Positions 22,906 through 40,502 are shown, numbered from the stretch's first letter. The stretch: 64,000 bases of DNA from Eucalyptus grandis (GCF_016545825.1 NC_052617.1:51775382-51839381); one strand, 5' to 3'. The notes: a model not told the origin generated them from the sequence alone. Numbers and translations are program-made.

Positions 22906-23980
22906 CTTGGTCCCTCTCATCGGCTCATTGATCCCTTGGTCTCCCGACTCGTACATCTGCGGACCATTCGATTATCCTCTTAAATTGCTCATCACAATCT
23001 GCATCAGAAACATTGAGAAAGAACCTCGATTAACCAAGAGTATCGTGACCCATGAAGCACAGTAAAATTCAGAAGTCTCTTTGACAAAATAAAAAATGAA
23101 AAATAAAAAATGCGAGAAGTCACTAAAGCCTTGTTTAGTGATAGTGGCGTAGCTCTTATGTCACTTTCAGATGCTGACTATGGCGGCAGAATGCAGAAAA
23201 TAATTGGATAAGATGCTGATACCAATAATCATCATCACTCCTTTCACCATTTCAGCAAAGAAAACCGAGAAAAATAACCCAAAGAACCAGACCCGCCATT
23301 CCTTTGAATCAGAGCAGAGAGTTTTGAGTTTTGTGCGTAGTTCAGTTCTCAACCCCAAGGAAGCTCTTGAAAATGATATATCATCACTCACTTGGTGAAA
23401 AATAAGCTAGAGATTTGTTCTTTTTTTTTTTTGGGTACCAGAACAGAGTCGACAAGATTGCTATTGGACATATCATCAATGATGCATAATCAAGTTAAGC
23501 TTCATCTTTGCATCATGAATGACTTTCTTCGAGGTGGAATGCTGGCTTACTTCATATGCTTCGTTGATCTGATGAAAGTGCACCTTGCAATTGCTTCCTC
23601 TGCATACGTCCGGATGATACTGAAAAGGAACATAAACAAAGCCAAAACCCATCAACGATCTTGATCAAAAAGTGGCAATCTGTAACGGCATAGCTTACAA
23701 CTTTAACTACAAGAAAAACCATTCCCCAAACCAAATCATCCGATTCATAATTGAATTGAGACCTGCAAAGCAAGCTGTCTAAAGGCCTTCTTGACCTCAG
23801 ATTCAGAAGCACCGCGATGAATTCTGAGTCTTGTATGGATCCACAACGGAAGAAGAATGCGAGCAAGACTCTAACCTCATCTTTACATGCCATCCTCTTC
23901 TTCATCAACGTCCTTTCATTCTTCTTGAGTTGGATCCAAGATGACCCATTCTTGCCCATCAAACCAGCAGCACAAGCCAT
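22906..23980 (-). pseudogene. J8-type DnaJ pseudogene, copy J8-2
   Basis: Paralogue of the J8 gene. Exon 1 (23980-23763) keeps [18 protein letters not shown] but has two 2-nt deletions. Exon 2 (23619-23551) is intact and keeps [13 protein letters not shown], including HPD. Exon 3 starts at 22998, reads IVMSNLRG and meets a TAA, and is cut off at about 22906 where module X1 begins, so the J8-specific C-terminus is missing. The copia element of the first copy is absent, so this copy preserves the empty site at about 23107-23116. Confidence 0.88.
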
Positions 23981-24140
23981 GCCTCACAAATGATCTTAGA
24001 CTAGAGAAAATGAAAAGCAACAGATATCACGAGTACCAAAGATACCGCAATCCAAGCACCCACAATAACTCTCCCCCTTTAATAGACACAAACCAGCGAA
24101 AAATACAGAAGGCTTCTGCTTGCGGTTGTGGTATTTGAAC

Positions 24141-24382
24141 TTGGAAGGTGGGTTCTTTTTTTTTTTTTTTTTTTCAGTCTTTCTACTCTACGCCTCCACT
24201 TACACTCACTGCATGACTTGCGCCCGCCTCTTGCGGGCGTGGGAGTCGCAACCCACTCTCGAAACTTACGCGTCCCTACCCCTCATCCCCCCGAGAAGGT
24301 GGGGATTTGAACCCTCACCGCCCCTTCCATGTTGGAAGGGTGGTCACCTGGGCGAACCCCGCCGATTGGAAGGTGGGTTCTT
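24141..24382 (-). mobile_element. tRNA-derived SINE with target duplication
   Basis: A body of about 208 bp (24158-24365) starts at a poly-T run and contains GGGATTTGAACCC, which on the minus strand is a polymerase III B box (GGGTTCAAATCCC). It is thus a SINE in minus orientation with an oligo-A tail. It is flanked by the direct repeat TTGGAAGGTGGGTTCTT at 24141-24157 and 24366-24382. The homologous site in the J8 promoter (about 16853-16865) has only one copy and no insert. Confidence 0.8.
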
Positions 24383-24383
24383 A

Positions 24384-25587
24384 AGGATGTATGGTAACGC
24401 TTTTGTTTCAAGGAACAATTTCTTTTCGAAATAGTTTTTTTATTTCTATTCTTGGAACAATTTCTCAATAAAAGAATGTATTTGGTAATTGCATAAAATT
24501 TATATTCTCAAAATGAAAAAAGAATAGGAATGTGTTTGGTATGATTGACAAAATTCTTTGTAATGTAGAATTTATTTTAATTTTTATTATTTTTCCTTAC
24601 CCACTGCCGATTGCCGGCCGAAGATGGTCTCGTGGCGGCGGTAGCAATGGAGGGTGGCAAAGAACAATGGTCATTGGCGACAACGATCGGTCGATCGACG
24701 CGCAACGGCGGTCATCATTGGTGGGTGGCGGCGGTGACGGTGACAACGGTGGCGGCAGCCTCAATGGTCATCGGCGGTGGGCCACAAAGGCGATGGCGAT
24801 GGTAGTCGCAACGACAATGGTTGGCTTGTGGCGGCAGTGGTTGGCCTAAGACAAGCAGCAGAGGGGGGTGGCGACTGGCAAATAAAAAGAAAAGAAAAAG
24901 AAAGAATGAAAGAATAAAAAAGTTGCCGAGGAATAAATTTGGAACGGAAATAAAAGGTAGAAAAAAGTAACTTATTGTTCTCGAGAACAATTTCTAGAAA
25001 TAAGTTTTTTTCTTCTTTGTTTTTATTTTCTTCTTATTTGCCAGTTATTGCCACCGCCCCATTGTCATCGTCACCCGTCGTGGCCCACTTGCTAATGACC
25101 ATCGAGGCCGCGCTCGCCAGCCCAACCGATCGACCACCAGCTATCATCGCCGCCATCCACCACCAATGACCGCGCGCCATCACCTATCAACTAGCCAAAC
25201 TGATCATTGCCACATCGACCCCAACCGCTACTAACCGTCACCCGCCTCCACCGATCACGCCACGCTTGATGGTAGCAAGCGACGATCGATGTCATCGGCG
25301 GTCAGCAATGGCTAGGTCGGCAGCGGGTAGCGGCGTTCGACAACGACGATAGAGGTTGGAGGCGGTAAGGAAGAATAAGAAAAAAAATTTTAAAAAAATT
25401 ACATTATAAAAAAATTTATGAATTATACCAAACACATTTATATTCTTTTTTTCATTCCAAAAATAGAAATTTTATATTGTTACCAGATGGTTCTTTTATT
25501 GAGTAATTGTTCTGAGTAATAAAAATAGAAATATATTATTTTTGAAAATAAATTAATTTTCAGGACAGAAGCCTTACTATACGCACC
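24384..25587. mobile_element. Harbinger/Tourist-like non-autonomous element, 1.2 kb
   Basis: Imperfect terminal inverted repeats AGGATGTATGGTAA and GGTGCGTATAGTAA are flanked by the 3-bp duplication TTA (24381-24383, 25588-25590), the TWA target type of PIF/Harbinger elements. The interior has two GC-rich CCACCG/GGCGGC blocks in opposite sense around a perfect 16-bp palindrome TTGTTCTCGAGAACAA (24975-24990). No transposase is visible. The J8-1 promoter lacks it. Confidence 0.65.
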
Positions 25588-25590
25588 TTA

Positions 25591-26531
25591 AATGACCAAA
25601 TGGACAGGATGGAATGGAAACTCGCTTTAATAGGAAGGGACGACCCTTCACTCGGCTTGATTGGCCCTTTGAATGTTGATTTGACGCTTCCTATGGGCAG
25701 GCTCCATTATTGTTGTTTAATGATGACTTTGCTTTTAATGTTGGGTGCCATTTACTATTTAAATAAGGCAAACCTCACATATCTCAACATGCTTTTACCA
25801 TTCAAGAAAGAGAGAGATGTCGAGTTGTCAGTACAGATAATGGTAGAGTGACATGAAATTGATATCATGGTAGAATTTGGCACATTGCTTTTGTGAATCA
25901 ACTTTCTGAATTATTATTTTAATGAGATGATAGAGTAAAAGAGGAATTTAACATATAGGATCCAATCTTGTAACATGAGAGATGTGGGATTGAATTTGAT
26001 ATTAGCTTTTTATCTAGTTACGAATGAGGGGACTTATTTGGGGTATATAGTAATTCCTACCACCTTCTTAATAAGATTGAACCTTTAGTTATTTTAAGGC
26101 ATCATGATCGTTTAGTTCATTTTTTTATTAATTAATGCCGTTAACCAACTTGATGTTTACCACATTGTCAACTTCTAATACGAACAAACTTGTTCGGTCT
26201 TTTATATGCAAACAATCGTATTCATTCACAAGCATTCACATGCTTGGTTGTGCTTTGAATTGGCTTGCTATCTTCTCAAACCTTCATTTGGAGTGTCTTC
26301 AAAAAAATTTGTCATTGAACGGAATAGTTTACCGACCAAAAAAAAAAAAAGAACGGACTAGTTTGGAGCACATTCATATGATGGACCCAAATTTTCTCAT
26401 CTTAGAATTAATGAACAAAGGGGGAAAGGTGGAATGCAAGTAGAGAGTTAGATAGAGGGGGAATCATCAAAGGAATCGACAAGTTTTCTGCTCATACTTG
26501 ACTATTCCAATGAGATTTTATTATGAAGCAC
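25591..26531. repeat. Duplicated J8 promoter tail and spacer S2
   Basis: 25591-25870 repeats the J8 upstream region and 25871-26531 repeats spacer S1. It is part of the unit duplicated with J8-2. No gene is seen. Confidence 0.7.
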
Positions 26532-27258
26532 TATCGGCCTATTTAATAATGTATCAAATAGTATCTGATTTTATTATTTTGTTTCCTTAAAAAAGAATAA
26601 AAATCTATTTGGCAAATTTTTATTCCTAGAAATAGATTTATAATAGAATTAAGAAATAGAAAAAAGTTATTTATTTGCTCCGGGAACAACTCCATAATCA
26701 AGCTAAATCATATTCTTTTTTTTTCTCTTTTCTTTTCTTCTTTTTCTTTTCTTTTCTCTTCTTTTTCCTCTAGCCAATTGCAAAATATTAAAAATAAAAA
26801 AAAAAATTGAAAAATATAATAAAATTATAACATAAATTATATTTCAAATATAATAAAAGTACATAAAATTATATTTAAATGTGATATATTATATAATAAA
26901 ATTATATATAATAAAATAATTTAAAAATATAATGAAATTATTAAAAGATTAAAATTAATTTTTAAAAATATAATAAAATTACATAATAAATTATATTAAA
27001 ATATGATAAAATTGTATAATAAAATTAAGAAGTATAATAAGATAAAATTATATAATAATTTCATTAAAAATAAAAATATAAATATAATAAAAGTATTAAA
27101 AAATTAAAAGAAATTCTAAGTCACTAAAAAAATTTAAAGGTCGTACCAAACGCATTTCTATTCCAAGAATAGAAATTTTTATAGTTAGTAAACACTTTCA
27201 AATACACATAAACTCATCTAGAGAACATAATAAAAAAATGGTTATTAAATGGCCCCTA
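26532..27258. mobile_element. MITE-like AT-rich element in spacer S2
   Basis: The inverted termini GGCCTATTTAATAATG and GGGGCCATTTAATAACCA (the second read on the reverse strand) bound an extremely AT-rich interior of short ATATAATAAAATTA-type repeats. It ends with the family text ACCAAACGCATTTCTATTC. Spacer S1 has no insert at the matching point (about 17843). Confidence 0.6.
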
Positions 27259-27395
27259 TATCTCATGATAAAAAAAACATGTTACAAATGAATAAGAGAT
27301 AGAGCCATTAGAGAAAAATGGATATTTTCAATTTGTGCAGCGCAATAACGCCGACAATCATGGATGAGATACGGATCCAATTATAATATCGCCCC

Positions 27396-27402
<7 letters not shown>

Positions 27403-27434
<32 letters not shown>
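27403..27434. repeat. (GA)n microsatellite
   Basis: About 16 uninterrupted GA dinucleotides. In X3 the equivalent place keeps about 235 bp of extra sequence between two GA-rich ends (33095-33330), so the X2 tract marks a deletion junction or an expansion. Confidence 0.95.
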
Positions 27435-27438
<4 letters not shown>

Positions 27439-27534
27439 GGTCTCAATCCAACACCTTATTTCTATCTATGTAGAGATATTTGTAAAAATCACAATGCCCG
27501 AATTACTTTAGTCATTTTTTAGGAAAAAAATAAT

Positions 27535-28810
27535 ATGATAGAGTTTGGTTAAATGTTTGAATATGACCTAATTGCTCAATTGTCTACATCCATTTGTGTG
27601 AAATATAAAATATTAAAATATTTAGTCTTTACTAATCTATGTGAATGCACATAAACCACTACATCCACATATGTTGACTAAGATTCTCTACTTATAGAGT
27701 GGTCAGTAGAGACACCGCCCCGAATGTTATTCAAAGTAAGGAAATGTTCACCTTTATTAGATGCTTGTTGATGTTTCAATCAAACCATCAAGGGTAAAAA
27801 CTAATGATTATTACACAGCTTTATACAAAAATCCGAAATTTAAGTGGTTAGATAATGACATAAATTAAATTAAAGAGATGCTCTAGTCATGACTAATCCC
27901 TGTCCTAGCTCAAGATTTTAACCCAATCAAAAGCTCCAGCCACTAAACCACATACTTAAATATGATTTTTAAAGTGATTAAAAACACTCATGGATGTGCC
28001 AATTCACCTTTGTAAACTCATTTATAGTTAATCAATCCTCATATCCCTAGATGTTCCGGGTGCGTGGCCCATTTCGATAAGAGCAAACCGTGACTCATCA
28101 TGACGATATAGAAGGATGGACAATAAAAGTAAAATAAATATAAAAAAATCATTTACTCTTTTCCAAGCAATTTCATCAGGTAATCCTCACCGTGTTTGTT
28201 ATGTCCACAGAAATCCGAATCGAGAATCTCCACTTATCGCTTCGGAGACCGACGTTGTGGGACCAACAACGACAGTGAACGAACGGCCATTTGCGTCCAT
28301 GCAATGGGCAACAATCCCAGTGGGGGGGGGCAAGGGTCCCGGAGCAAGGGTAGGGATGGGGCGTAGGTAGCGAAGACGACGCATCTTAACGCGAAATAGG
28401 CCATGGACTTGGATCTGCCAAATGAATAGAATGCCTCTGACATTCAAACATAAATGCCTCAGCTGTATGTAAACCTCGCCTTTTCTTCGTCAATTGAAAA
28501 AACTCTATATATATCTCTCTCTCTCTCCACATCATCCTCTTGAGTTTCTTCTGCTCTGCAGCACCGAAGCGTTCGCCTCCATTGAAGGTCGCAGATGATT
28601 CTTGGCATATTCGCAGGAAACACTTTGTGTAAGTGAACAGCTCTTGCGTTTCTCCCTTTATCTTCCTTTCTTCGCATTTTCGTTTCGTGTTTTTTGACTC
28701 GAGTTGACCTGTTCAATGAACTCCCAACGCAGTCTTCCTGTTCCAGCTAATTCTTTTCTTAGAAAAATTCTGAATTTTGATTAGTGGGGGTCTTGTAACG
28801 TCTTAGTCAA
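27535..28810 (+). repeat. Module X2, upstream of HCT1
   Basis: Second copy of module X. The CT-rich leader with donor-like GTCGCAG|ATGATTC lies at about 28500-28600, but here the donor GT is changed to AT. A stretch present in X1 and X3 (between about 27915 and 27925) is deleted, and another stretch is missing near 28680. It may act as distal promoter or leader for HCT1. Confidence 0.65.
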
Positions 28811-28825
28811 CTCAGATGAATAAGC

Positions 28826-29568
28826 ACCCATTTGGTTCAGCTTTGGAAAATATCCTTAGAAAAATGTTTAAAGAGTTTTTGAAATGCAAATAGCATTTGG
28901 TGAATTATAATTTTAAAATGGATGGGGATATAACTTTGGCTTAAATGTCCCTCGGTAAAAATTGCATTTTGTGAAGGACTTCTACTATTTTTTTAAAAAA
29001 AAGGTTTCCAATTTTTTTTTTTTTTTTTAGTTTAGCCATCGATGGCCAAAACAGCCGCTGCTGGCGATCAAATCTGATCGCCGAACGACATCACCTGAGC
29101 AGGTGATGCCGCCTAGGTTGTGGCGAGGCGATGCTACTTGAGATCACGTGGCCCAAGCATCGCCTACCTCATCATGATCAAGGCAGTGGTGGCCGCCACG
29201 CAACCCCAGGCGAGCATGAGGGTCGAGTATATGGAACGAGAGAGACGTGAGGCAAAGAGAAACGTGAGTGAAGAGAAATGGAAGAGGCATTTATGATTTT
29301 CGTTTTATAAAAGGGAAAAATGGAATTCACTTAAAAAAATAAGGTCAAGATGGGTAATTGACATACTTTTATTAAACCAACGAAGTAACATTTCGAAAAT
29401 GTTACTTCTCAAGGCACCTCCAGCTCTCCATTCCTCTAAAGGCCTTTGGAGTCCTTTAAAGATGCAATTGCATCTTCCCAAAGCCCTCAAAAAATGACCG
29501 AAACACAATTGCATAAAATCCCTTTAGAACCTAAAGCCCTTTTAAATGCTGAACCAAATGAAGCCTCA
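28826..29568. mobile_element. MITE-like element upstream of HCT1 (second family)
   Basis: The inverted ends carry CATTTGGTTCAGC on both sides. Inside is a GC-rich patch (29040-29220) with short inverted GGTGATGCCGCC-type motifs. The same element lies at 35186-35930 upstream of HCT2, so it predates the HCT duplication. Confidence 0.6.
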
Positions 29569-29747
29569 CTCGCCTCCAAAAAAAAACACACGTCGATAGA
29601 GAAAGCTAAGCCAACCGCTTGGTTCTACTAACTTTCTAATGGAGACTAAGGTATGCAAGCTCAATAAAGACTTGATATCTTTTAACGTTCTTGTTTCTCT
29701 AATGTGTTGTTGTAGTCTAGCATCCTCTGGTTCGAGACAGAAATTAG

Positions 29748-32404
<2,657 letters not shown>

Positions 32405-32620
32405 AGGTATTAACACGAATCCACAATTGAAGCCTTGACCTCATTTCTTAAGACCATATAACATCCATGCTTTGAAAAGGCTGACGCCCATGTACAATGG
32501 ACGGTGGGATGCTTCTTTGAGGTCAACAGCTGACGCAGGTCTTTGCCGGAGGAGGCGTTATTTGTGATCTGCCATGGATAAACTTGAAATGCTGCGATAT
32601 GCCCGTTGGAAATGAATCCA
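32405..32620 (-). pseudogene. MRS2-1 5' fragment, copy M3
   Basis: Short copy of the MRS2-1 start region, with ATG at about 32575. The reading frame MADHK ends at TAA, a nonsense codon shared exactly with M4 and absent from M1 and M2. It breaks off about 100 nt before the assembly gap. Confidence 0.8.
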
Positions 32621-32724
32621 AAGAAGACACACTATTTGTTATAATCAGAACATCAATGTAAAGAATATGATAATAACTTTATAATATCCTTCATTTTACC
32701 AATTTTGGAGAAGAAGAAAATAAG

Positions 32725-32824
32725 NNNNNNNNNNNNNNNNNNNNNNNNNNNNNNNNNNNNNNNNNNNNNNNNNNNNNNNNNNNNNNNNNNNNNNNNNNNN
32801 NNNNNNNNNNNNNNNNNNNNNNNN
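32725..32824. other. Assembly gap (100 N)
   Basis: Exactly 100 N, the usual placeholder for a gap of unknown size. It lies between M3 and a MITE end, inside the duplicated array, so more copies could be missing here. Confidence 1.
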
Positions 32825-33411
32825 TAATTACTAAATACTCAAATGCTCATAAACTCATCTAGAGAACATAATAAAAATAATAATAACCATTTCTAAGATT
32901 TTTTTTAGCATAAATTATTCCCGAGAATAAAATGGTTACAAAACGCCCCATATATCTCGTGATAAAAAACATGTTACAAATGAATAAGAGATAGAGCCAT
33001 TAGAGAAATATGGACTTTTTCAATTTGTGCAACGCAATAACATTGACAGTCATGGGTGAGATACAGATCCAATTATAATATCGCCCCACTTGAAAGAAGA
33101 AGGCTCTTCTTGTGGGAGGGCCAAAATAAGCCATAAGCCCAATAGGGTATTCTCATCCAAAAATTTTGTGGCCTCAAATATATATGCAGCCATCCAAAAG
33201 GCCTTAGGTCTAAAGACAATTGCAATTGAATGCTTCTACAACCTTGTCCCACAAGAATTCCAGCAAGTTTCCATAAAAGAAAAGAGAGAGAGAGAGTGAT
33301 AGAAAGGGTCTTCATAAATGAAGACATCCAACACCCTATTTCTATCTATGTAGAGATATTTGTAAAAAATCAACAATGCCTGAATTACTTTAGTCATTTT
33401 TAGAAAAAATA
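32825..33411. other. MITE end and spacer before X3; no gene
   Basis: 32825-32946 matches the right end of the MITE at 26532-27258. 32950-33085 matches 27265-27385. 33095-33330 has no counterpart in X2. No gene is recognised. Confidence 0.6.
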
Positions 33412-35135
33412 ATATGATAAAATCTTTGGTTAAATGTTTGAATATGACCTAATTGCTCAATTGTCTACATTCATCTGTGTGAAATAAAAAAATATCAAAA
33501 TATTTAGTCTTTTCTAATCTATGTGAATGTACATAAATCACTACATCCACATATGTTGACTAAGATTCTCTACTTATAGAGTGGTCAGTAGAGACACCTC
33601 GAATGTTATTCAAAGTAAGGAAATGTTCACCTTTATCAAATGCTTGTTGACTTTTCAATCAAACTGTTGAGGGCAAAAACTAATGATTATTACACAACTT
33701 TATACAAAAATCCGAAATTTAAGTGGTTAGATAATGACATAAATTAAATTAAAGAGATGCTCAGTCATGACTAATCCCTGTCCGAGCTCAAGATTTTAAC
33801 CCTTCAACCCGTGCTATATCTTTGGGCTAGGATTAGGAACATTAGAAGTTCGATTTCTTTGACAAAGCCATGACACGAGACGTGGCAAAAGAGCAAAGGG
33901 CAAAGAGCAAAGGCATGCCGCACTCTCCCAAAAAGCGCACCCCACCCCCAAAGGCCCAATAACGGCCCATGGGCCCGTCCCAATTTAGCCCTCTGCCTCT
34001 CGCCCTATGAAAGCCCAATCAAAAGCTCCAGCCACAAAACCACGTACTTAGATATGATTTTTAAAGTGATCAAAAACACTCATGGATGTGCCAATTCACC
34101 TTTGTAAACTCACTTATAGTTAATAAATCCTCATATCCTAAGATGTCCGAGTGCATAGCCATTTCGATATGAGCAAACTGCAACTCATCATGTCGCCCAT
34201 TTCAATATAAGCAAATCGCGGCTCATCATGACGATACGGAAGGATGGACAACAAATGTAAAATAAATATGAAAAAAAAATCATTTACTCTTTTTCCAAGC
34301 AATTTTATCAGGTAATCCTCGACGTGTTTGTTATGTCTACAGAAATCCGATTCGAGAACTAAATCGAGAATCGCCATTTATCGCTTCGGAGACCCACGTT
34401 TTGGGACCAACAACGACAGCCATGTGAACGAACCGACACGTGCGTCCATGCATTGGGCAACAATCCCAGAGCAAGGACGGGTGTTGGGCGTTGGTGGTGA
34501 AGACGACGGATCTTAACGCGAAATAGGCCATGGACTTGGATCTACCGAATGATAAGAATGCCTCTGAGATTCAAACATAAATCACTTTGCCTCAGTTGTA
34601 TGTAAACCTCGCCTTTTCTTCGTCAATTGAAAAAACTCTATCTCTCTCTCTCTCTCTCTCCCCATCATCCTCTTGAGTTTCTTCTGCTCTAGCACTTTCG
34701 ACAGCGTTCGCCTCCATTGAAGCTCGCAGGTGATTCTTGGTATGTTCGCAGCAAACACTTTGTGTAAGCGGACAGCTCTTGCGTTTCTCCCTTTATCTTC
34801 CTTTCTTCGCATTTCATTTTCGGACCCGTTGTCGGTTGCCTTGCCGCCGTTTCGTAGGCAGATCACGTCGAGATATCACTGGTGGTCGATGCCTTCAACT
34901 TGTGTTTGTTTGTTTATTTTTTTGTTTTTTTTTTTTATTTTTTATTTTTTTTAAGGAGAGTTTTGTTGAGCATGGCAGCAATTTGTGAGTGAAACTATTG
35001 CAAGAATTTCCGTTTCGTTTCGCATTTTTCGACTCGAGTTGACCTGTTCAATGAACTCCCAACGCAGTCTTCCTGTTCCAGCTATTTCTTTTCTTAGAAA
35101 AAATGTGAATTTTGATTAGTGAGGGTCTTGTAACG
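33412..35135 (+). repeat. Module X3, upstream of HCT2
   Basis: Third copy of module X. The CT-rich leader ending GCTCGCAG|GTGATTC lies at about 34635-34735 with the donor intact. A T-rich run lies at 34905-34955. It keeps the stretch that X2 has lost. Confidence 0.7.
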
Positions 35136-35185
35136 TCTTAGTCAACTCACGATTTTAGAAAAAAGAAAAAACTCACGATGAATAA

Positions 35186-35930
35186 ACACCCATTTGGTTC
35201 AGCTTGGAAAAATATCCTTAGAAAAATGTTTAAAGGTTTTCGAAATGCAAATAATATTTGATGAATTGATAAATAACTTTGGTTTAAATGTCCATCAATA
35301 AAATTGCATTTATAAAAGACTTTACTATTTTTTTTTTAAAAGTTTTAACTTTTTCTTTTGAGTTCAGCGATCATGGCCAAAACAACTGCTGCCGGCTATT
35401 AGGTCTGATCGCCGAACAACATCGCCTAAGTAGGTGATGCCGCCTAGGTCGCGGCAAGGCAGTGCTGCCTGAGATCACGTGGGCCCCGAGATCACACGGC
35501 CCAAGCATCGCCTGCCTCATCGTGATCAAGGCGGTGGTCGTTGGCGCGCGACCCCAAGCAAGCATGGGGTCGAGCACATGGAACGAGAGAGACGTGAGGT
35601 AAAGAGAACATGAGTGAAGAGAAATGGAAGAGACATTTAGATTTTCGTTTTATAAAAGGGCAAAAAATGGAATTCACTTAAAAAATAAGGACAAGATGCG
35701 CAACTAACATACTTTTATTAGACCAAGGAAGTAGCATTTCAAAAATGCTACTTCTCAAGTCACCATCAGCCTTCCATTCCCCTAAAAGGCTTTGGAGTCC
35801 ATTGAAGATGTAATCGCATCTTCCCAAAGCCCTCAAAAAAATGACTGAAACACAATTGCATTTGTTCAAATCCTTTTAGAATCCCAAAGCCCCTTTTAAA
35901 TACTAAACCAATACTAAACCAAATGAAGCC
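35186..35930. mobile_element. MITE-like element upstream of HCT2
   Basis: Copy of the element at 28826-29568 with the same CCCATTTGGTTCAGC start and GC-rich patch. Its right end is partly duplicated (ACTAAACCA occurs twice at about 35903-35921). Confidence 0.55.
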
Positions 35931-36109
35931 TCACTCGCCTCAAAAACACACGTCATAAAAGAAAGCTAAGCCAACCACTTGGTTTCTACCAACTTTCTAA
36001 TGGAGACTAAGGTATGAAAAGCTCAATAAAGACTTGATTTCTTTTAACGTTCTTGTTTCTCTAATGTGTTGTTGTAGTCTGGCATCCTCCGGTTCGAGAC
36101 ACAAATTAG

Positions 36110-38263
<2,154 letters not shown>

Positions 38264-39005
38264 AAAGGTGCAAGCTTGACGACTGAACGGGTCGGTTTCT
38301 AATACCGATAGAGAAGAACTTTCTTCTTTCCTTTTATCTAGTTTCCTCAAAGAAATCTTTTGGGCATGTTATTCATTTGTCATGCATAAGTGCACCAATG
38401 CAGCTGTATGCCGCGATGGGTCGGGTGCATCGCACAGTACTCAGAGAATTTATACTATATTTTGAAGTTCAATTTATAATATATAGCTAGATATGCTTTT
38501 CTGCTTTTGATTCCTGAGATCTATCGTCATGGATGAGGTGTTAAACAAGGTGTCAATGAACAACTCGACCAGAGAGCTACTGACTCCGTAAGTTCTACCA
38601 GGTCTGTGAATTATGTCACTTTCGCCTGCTGAAATGCAGATGCATCATTGAAGTTGGATATTCTCGAATTTGAACGTGTTGCTTTGCCTTCATTTCTAAG
38701 ATTGCCTTTAAATACCGTATGGTTGGTTGAGCTTTCCCTGTGATGACTTAAGAAGCGGTTGGAGACTCGGCCTTAACCATCAGTGGGACCGGTAGGTCTA
38801 AAGAAAAGAGGCGAGAGAAAGAAACCTGGCATGACGAATTAAATCATCGAGGTTAAGAGCTAAGATTCGTTTCCCTGAAAGTTCTGCTCATCACACAAAC
38901 AACCAACTGCCAAAACTTCACTAGACTATAAAAACAGCCAAATTCCCGAAAGAAGGCAATATTGACAAGCACGAACGTGAGGCCGAGAACGGAAATGGTC
39001 CCAAA
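38264..39005. repeat. HCT2 3' flank (module D2); no gene
   Basis: Counterpart of 31740-32404. No gene is seen. Confidence 0.65.
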
Positions 39006-39840
39006 TTAAAGGTATCAACACGAATCCACAATTGAAGCCTTGACCTCATTTCTTAAGACCTACAACATCCATGCTTTGAAAGGCTGACGCTCATGTACAA
39101 AGGAACGGTGAGATGCTTCTTTAAGGTCAACAGCTGACGCTGGTGTTTGCCCAAGGGGCGTTATTTGTGATCTGCCATGGATAAACTTGAAGTGCTGCGA
39201 TATACCAAACGATTAAAGGCATAAGATCGCTGGCATTGGAAATATTTTCACATTTAAGAGCATATTCAGGTGCCAGATTGTCTGTATGTGTAAAACTTCA
39301 TCACTATCCTTTCAACTCAGAACCCCCTCAAACCACCAAAGAGAAGTAACACAAAATTCTTCCTACTAATGGTAACAGCTAATTTGCGAAGAAAGAGAAA
39401 GGCGAAGATATCAATGAATCTAGAAGCTCTCACTTTGGATTGTTCAAGGCCTACCGACATGCTTAGAGCCTTTCTACATGCGTGAGGAGAAATTGATCCC
39501 AGTAACAGACATTAGCCGCCATGTCATTGCCCGTGACAAATATTGCCTTTTCCTTTCATTTCAGCTTTTAGGCATTATTTGTTTCTAATGTTCTAAAGAG
39601 ATGGCGTATTAGATAGCAAAGAAATGTGAAGAGCTAACCGGATGATAACTCTTTGTTCGCTAGCGTACTCTTCAAAGATAACGAAGGTTAACCACACAAC
39701 TAGCAAAGTTCTACACAGTCCCTCTCCAGTTCTTCCTAAGTTAAGTGCAAAACCTAGAAAATGACTATATTGATCAAGAGTATCAAGTAGAAATCTAATC
39801 TTTCGAGTATTATACATAAAGCTGGGTTCAAAAGTAACTC
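39006..39840 (-). pseudogene. MRS2-1 5' fragment, copy M4, proximal part
   Basis: Homologous to about 4326-5150. It carries the same early nonsense codon as M3 (MADHK then TAA). It is cut at 39840 by a nest of transposons and resumes at 53452. Confidence 0.8.
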
Positions 39841-40502
39841 TAAGGACGCACATGACAAAATTTTATTTCTCATGTGACATCCTGAATTCTTCAACACTGC
39901 TCTCTTAAGTGTCGGGCATTTCATTAACTTTGTCTATAAGGCCATTCTCCAGAACCGATCACTCTCGAGATAACTAGATTAGCTGGAGAAGCTATTAGGG
40001 ACTTTTAACGCAAATAGACTTTAGAATTCAATCAAGAATCGGTTTCTCGGCCGTGCTTATCTTTAGAGGCCGTTACGGCACGGTTAAAAATCGATTTGAG
40101 ATAAGAATGGGTGTTGGCTGAGATGTGCGGCCGGTGTGGATGACTCCACTACATTGGAAAATTCTCGTCGATTGATACTAATCTGATTTTAGTGTCGTTT
40201 TGGTACCCCAGTGTCCGTATCAATTCTCGAGATTTTCACGATAATCAAGAGTCGCCAATGTATTGAGTGGATTCAAAGTCGTTCGAAGAAAATCGACCAC
40301 GGGTCATTTGCCTTAAAAAAGTTACTGAAAACTTACAGTAGTCTAGGTCACGCTAAAAAACGCGCCAAATAGAAATTAACCGCCAATTCAAGTCCAATTT
40401 CAAAAATTAAAGATTTTATCATGTCACAATAAATTCTAGAATCCACAACTCGCGTCTTAGAATATTTTTCTAACAACACTTTTTTGGGAAAAAGTCATCG
40501 TC

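Noticed and set aside
24158..24365. A tRNA gene
   Set aside because: A B-box-like motif is present, but there is no cloverleaf, and there is a poly-A tail and a target duplication, so it is a SINE.
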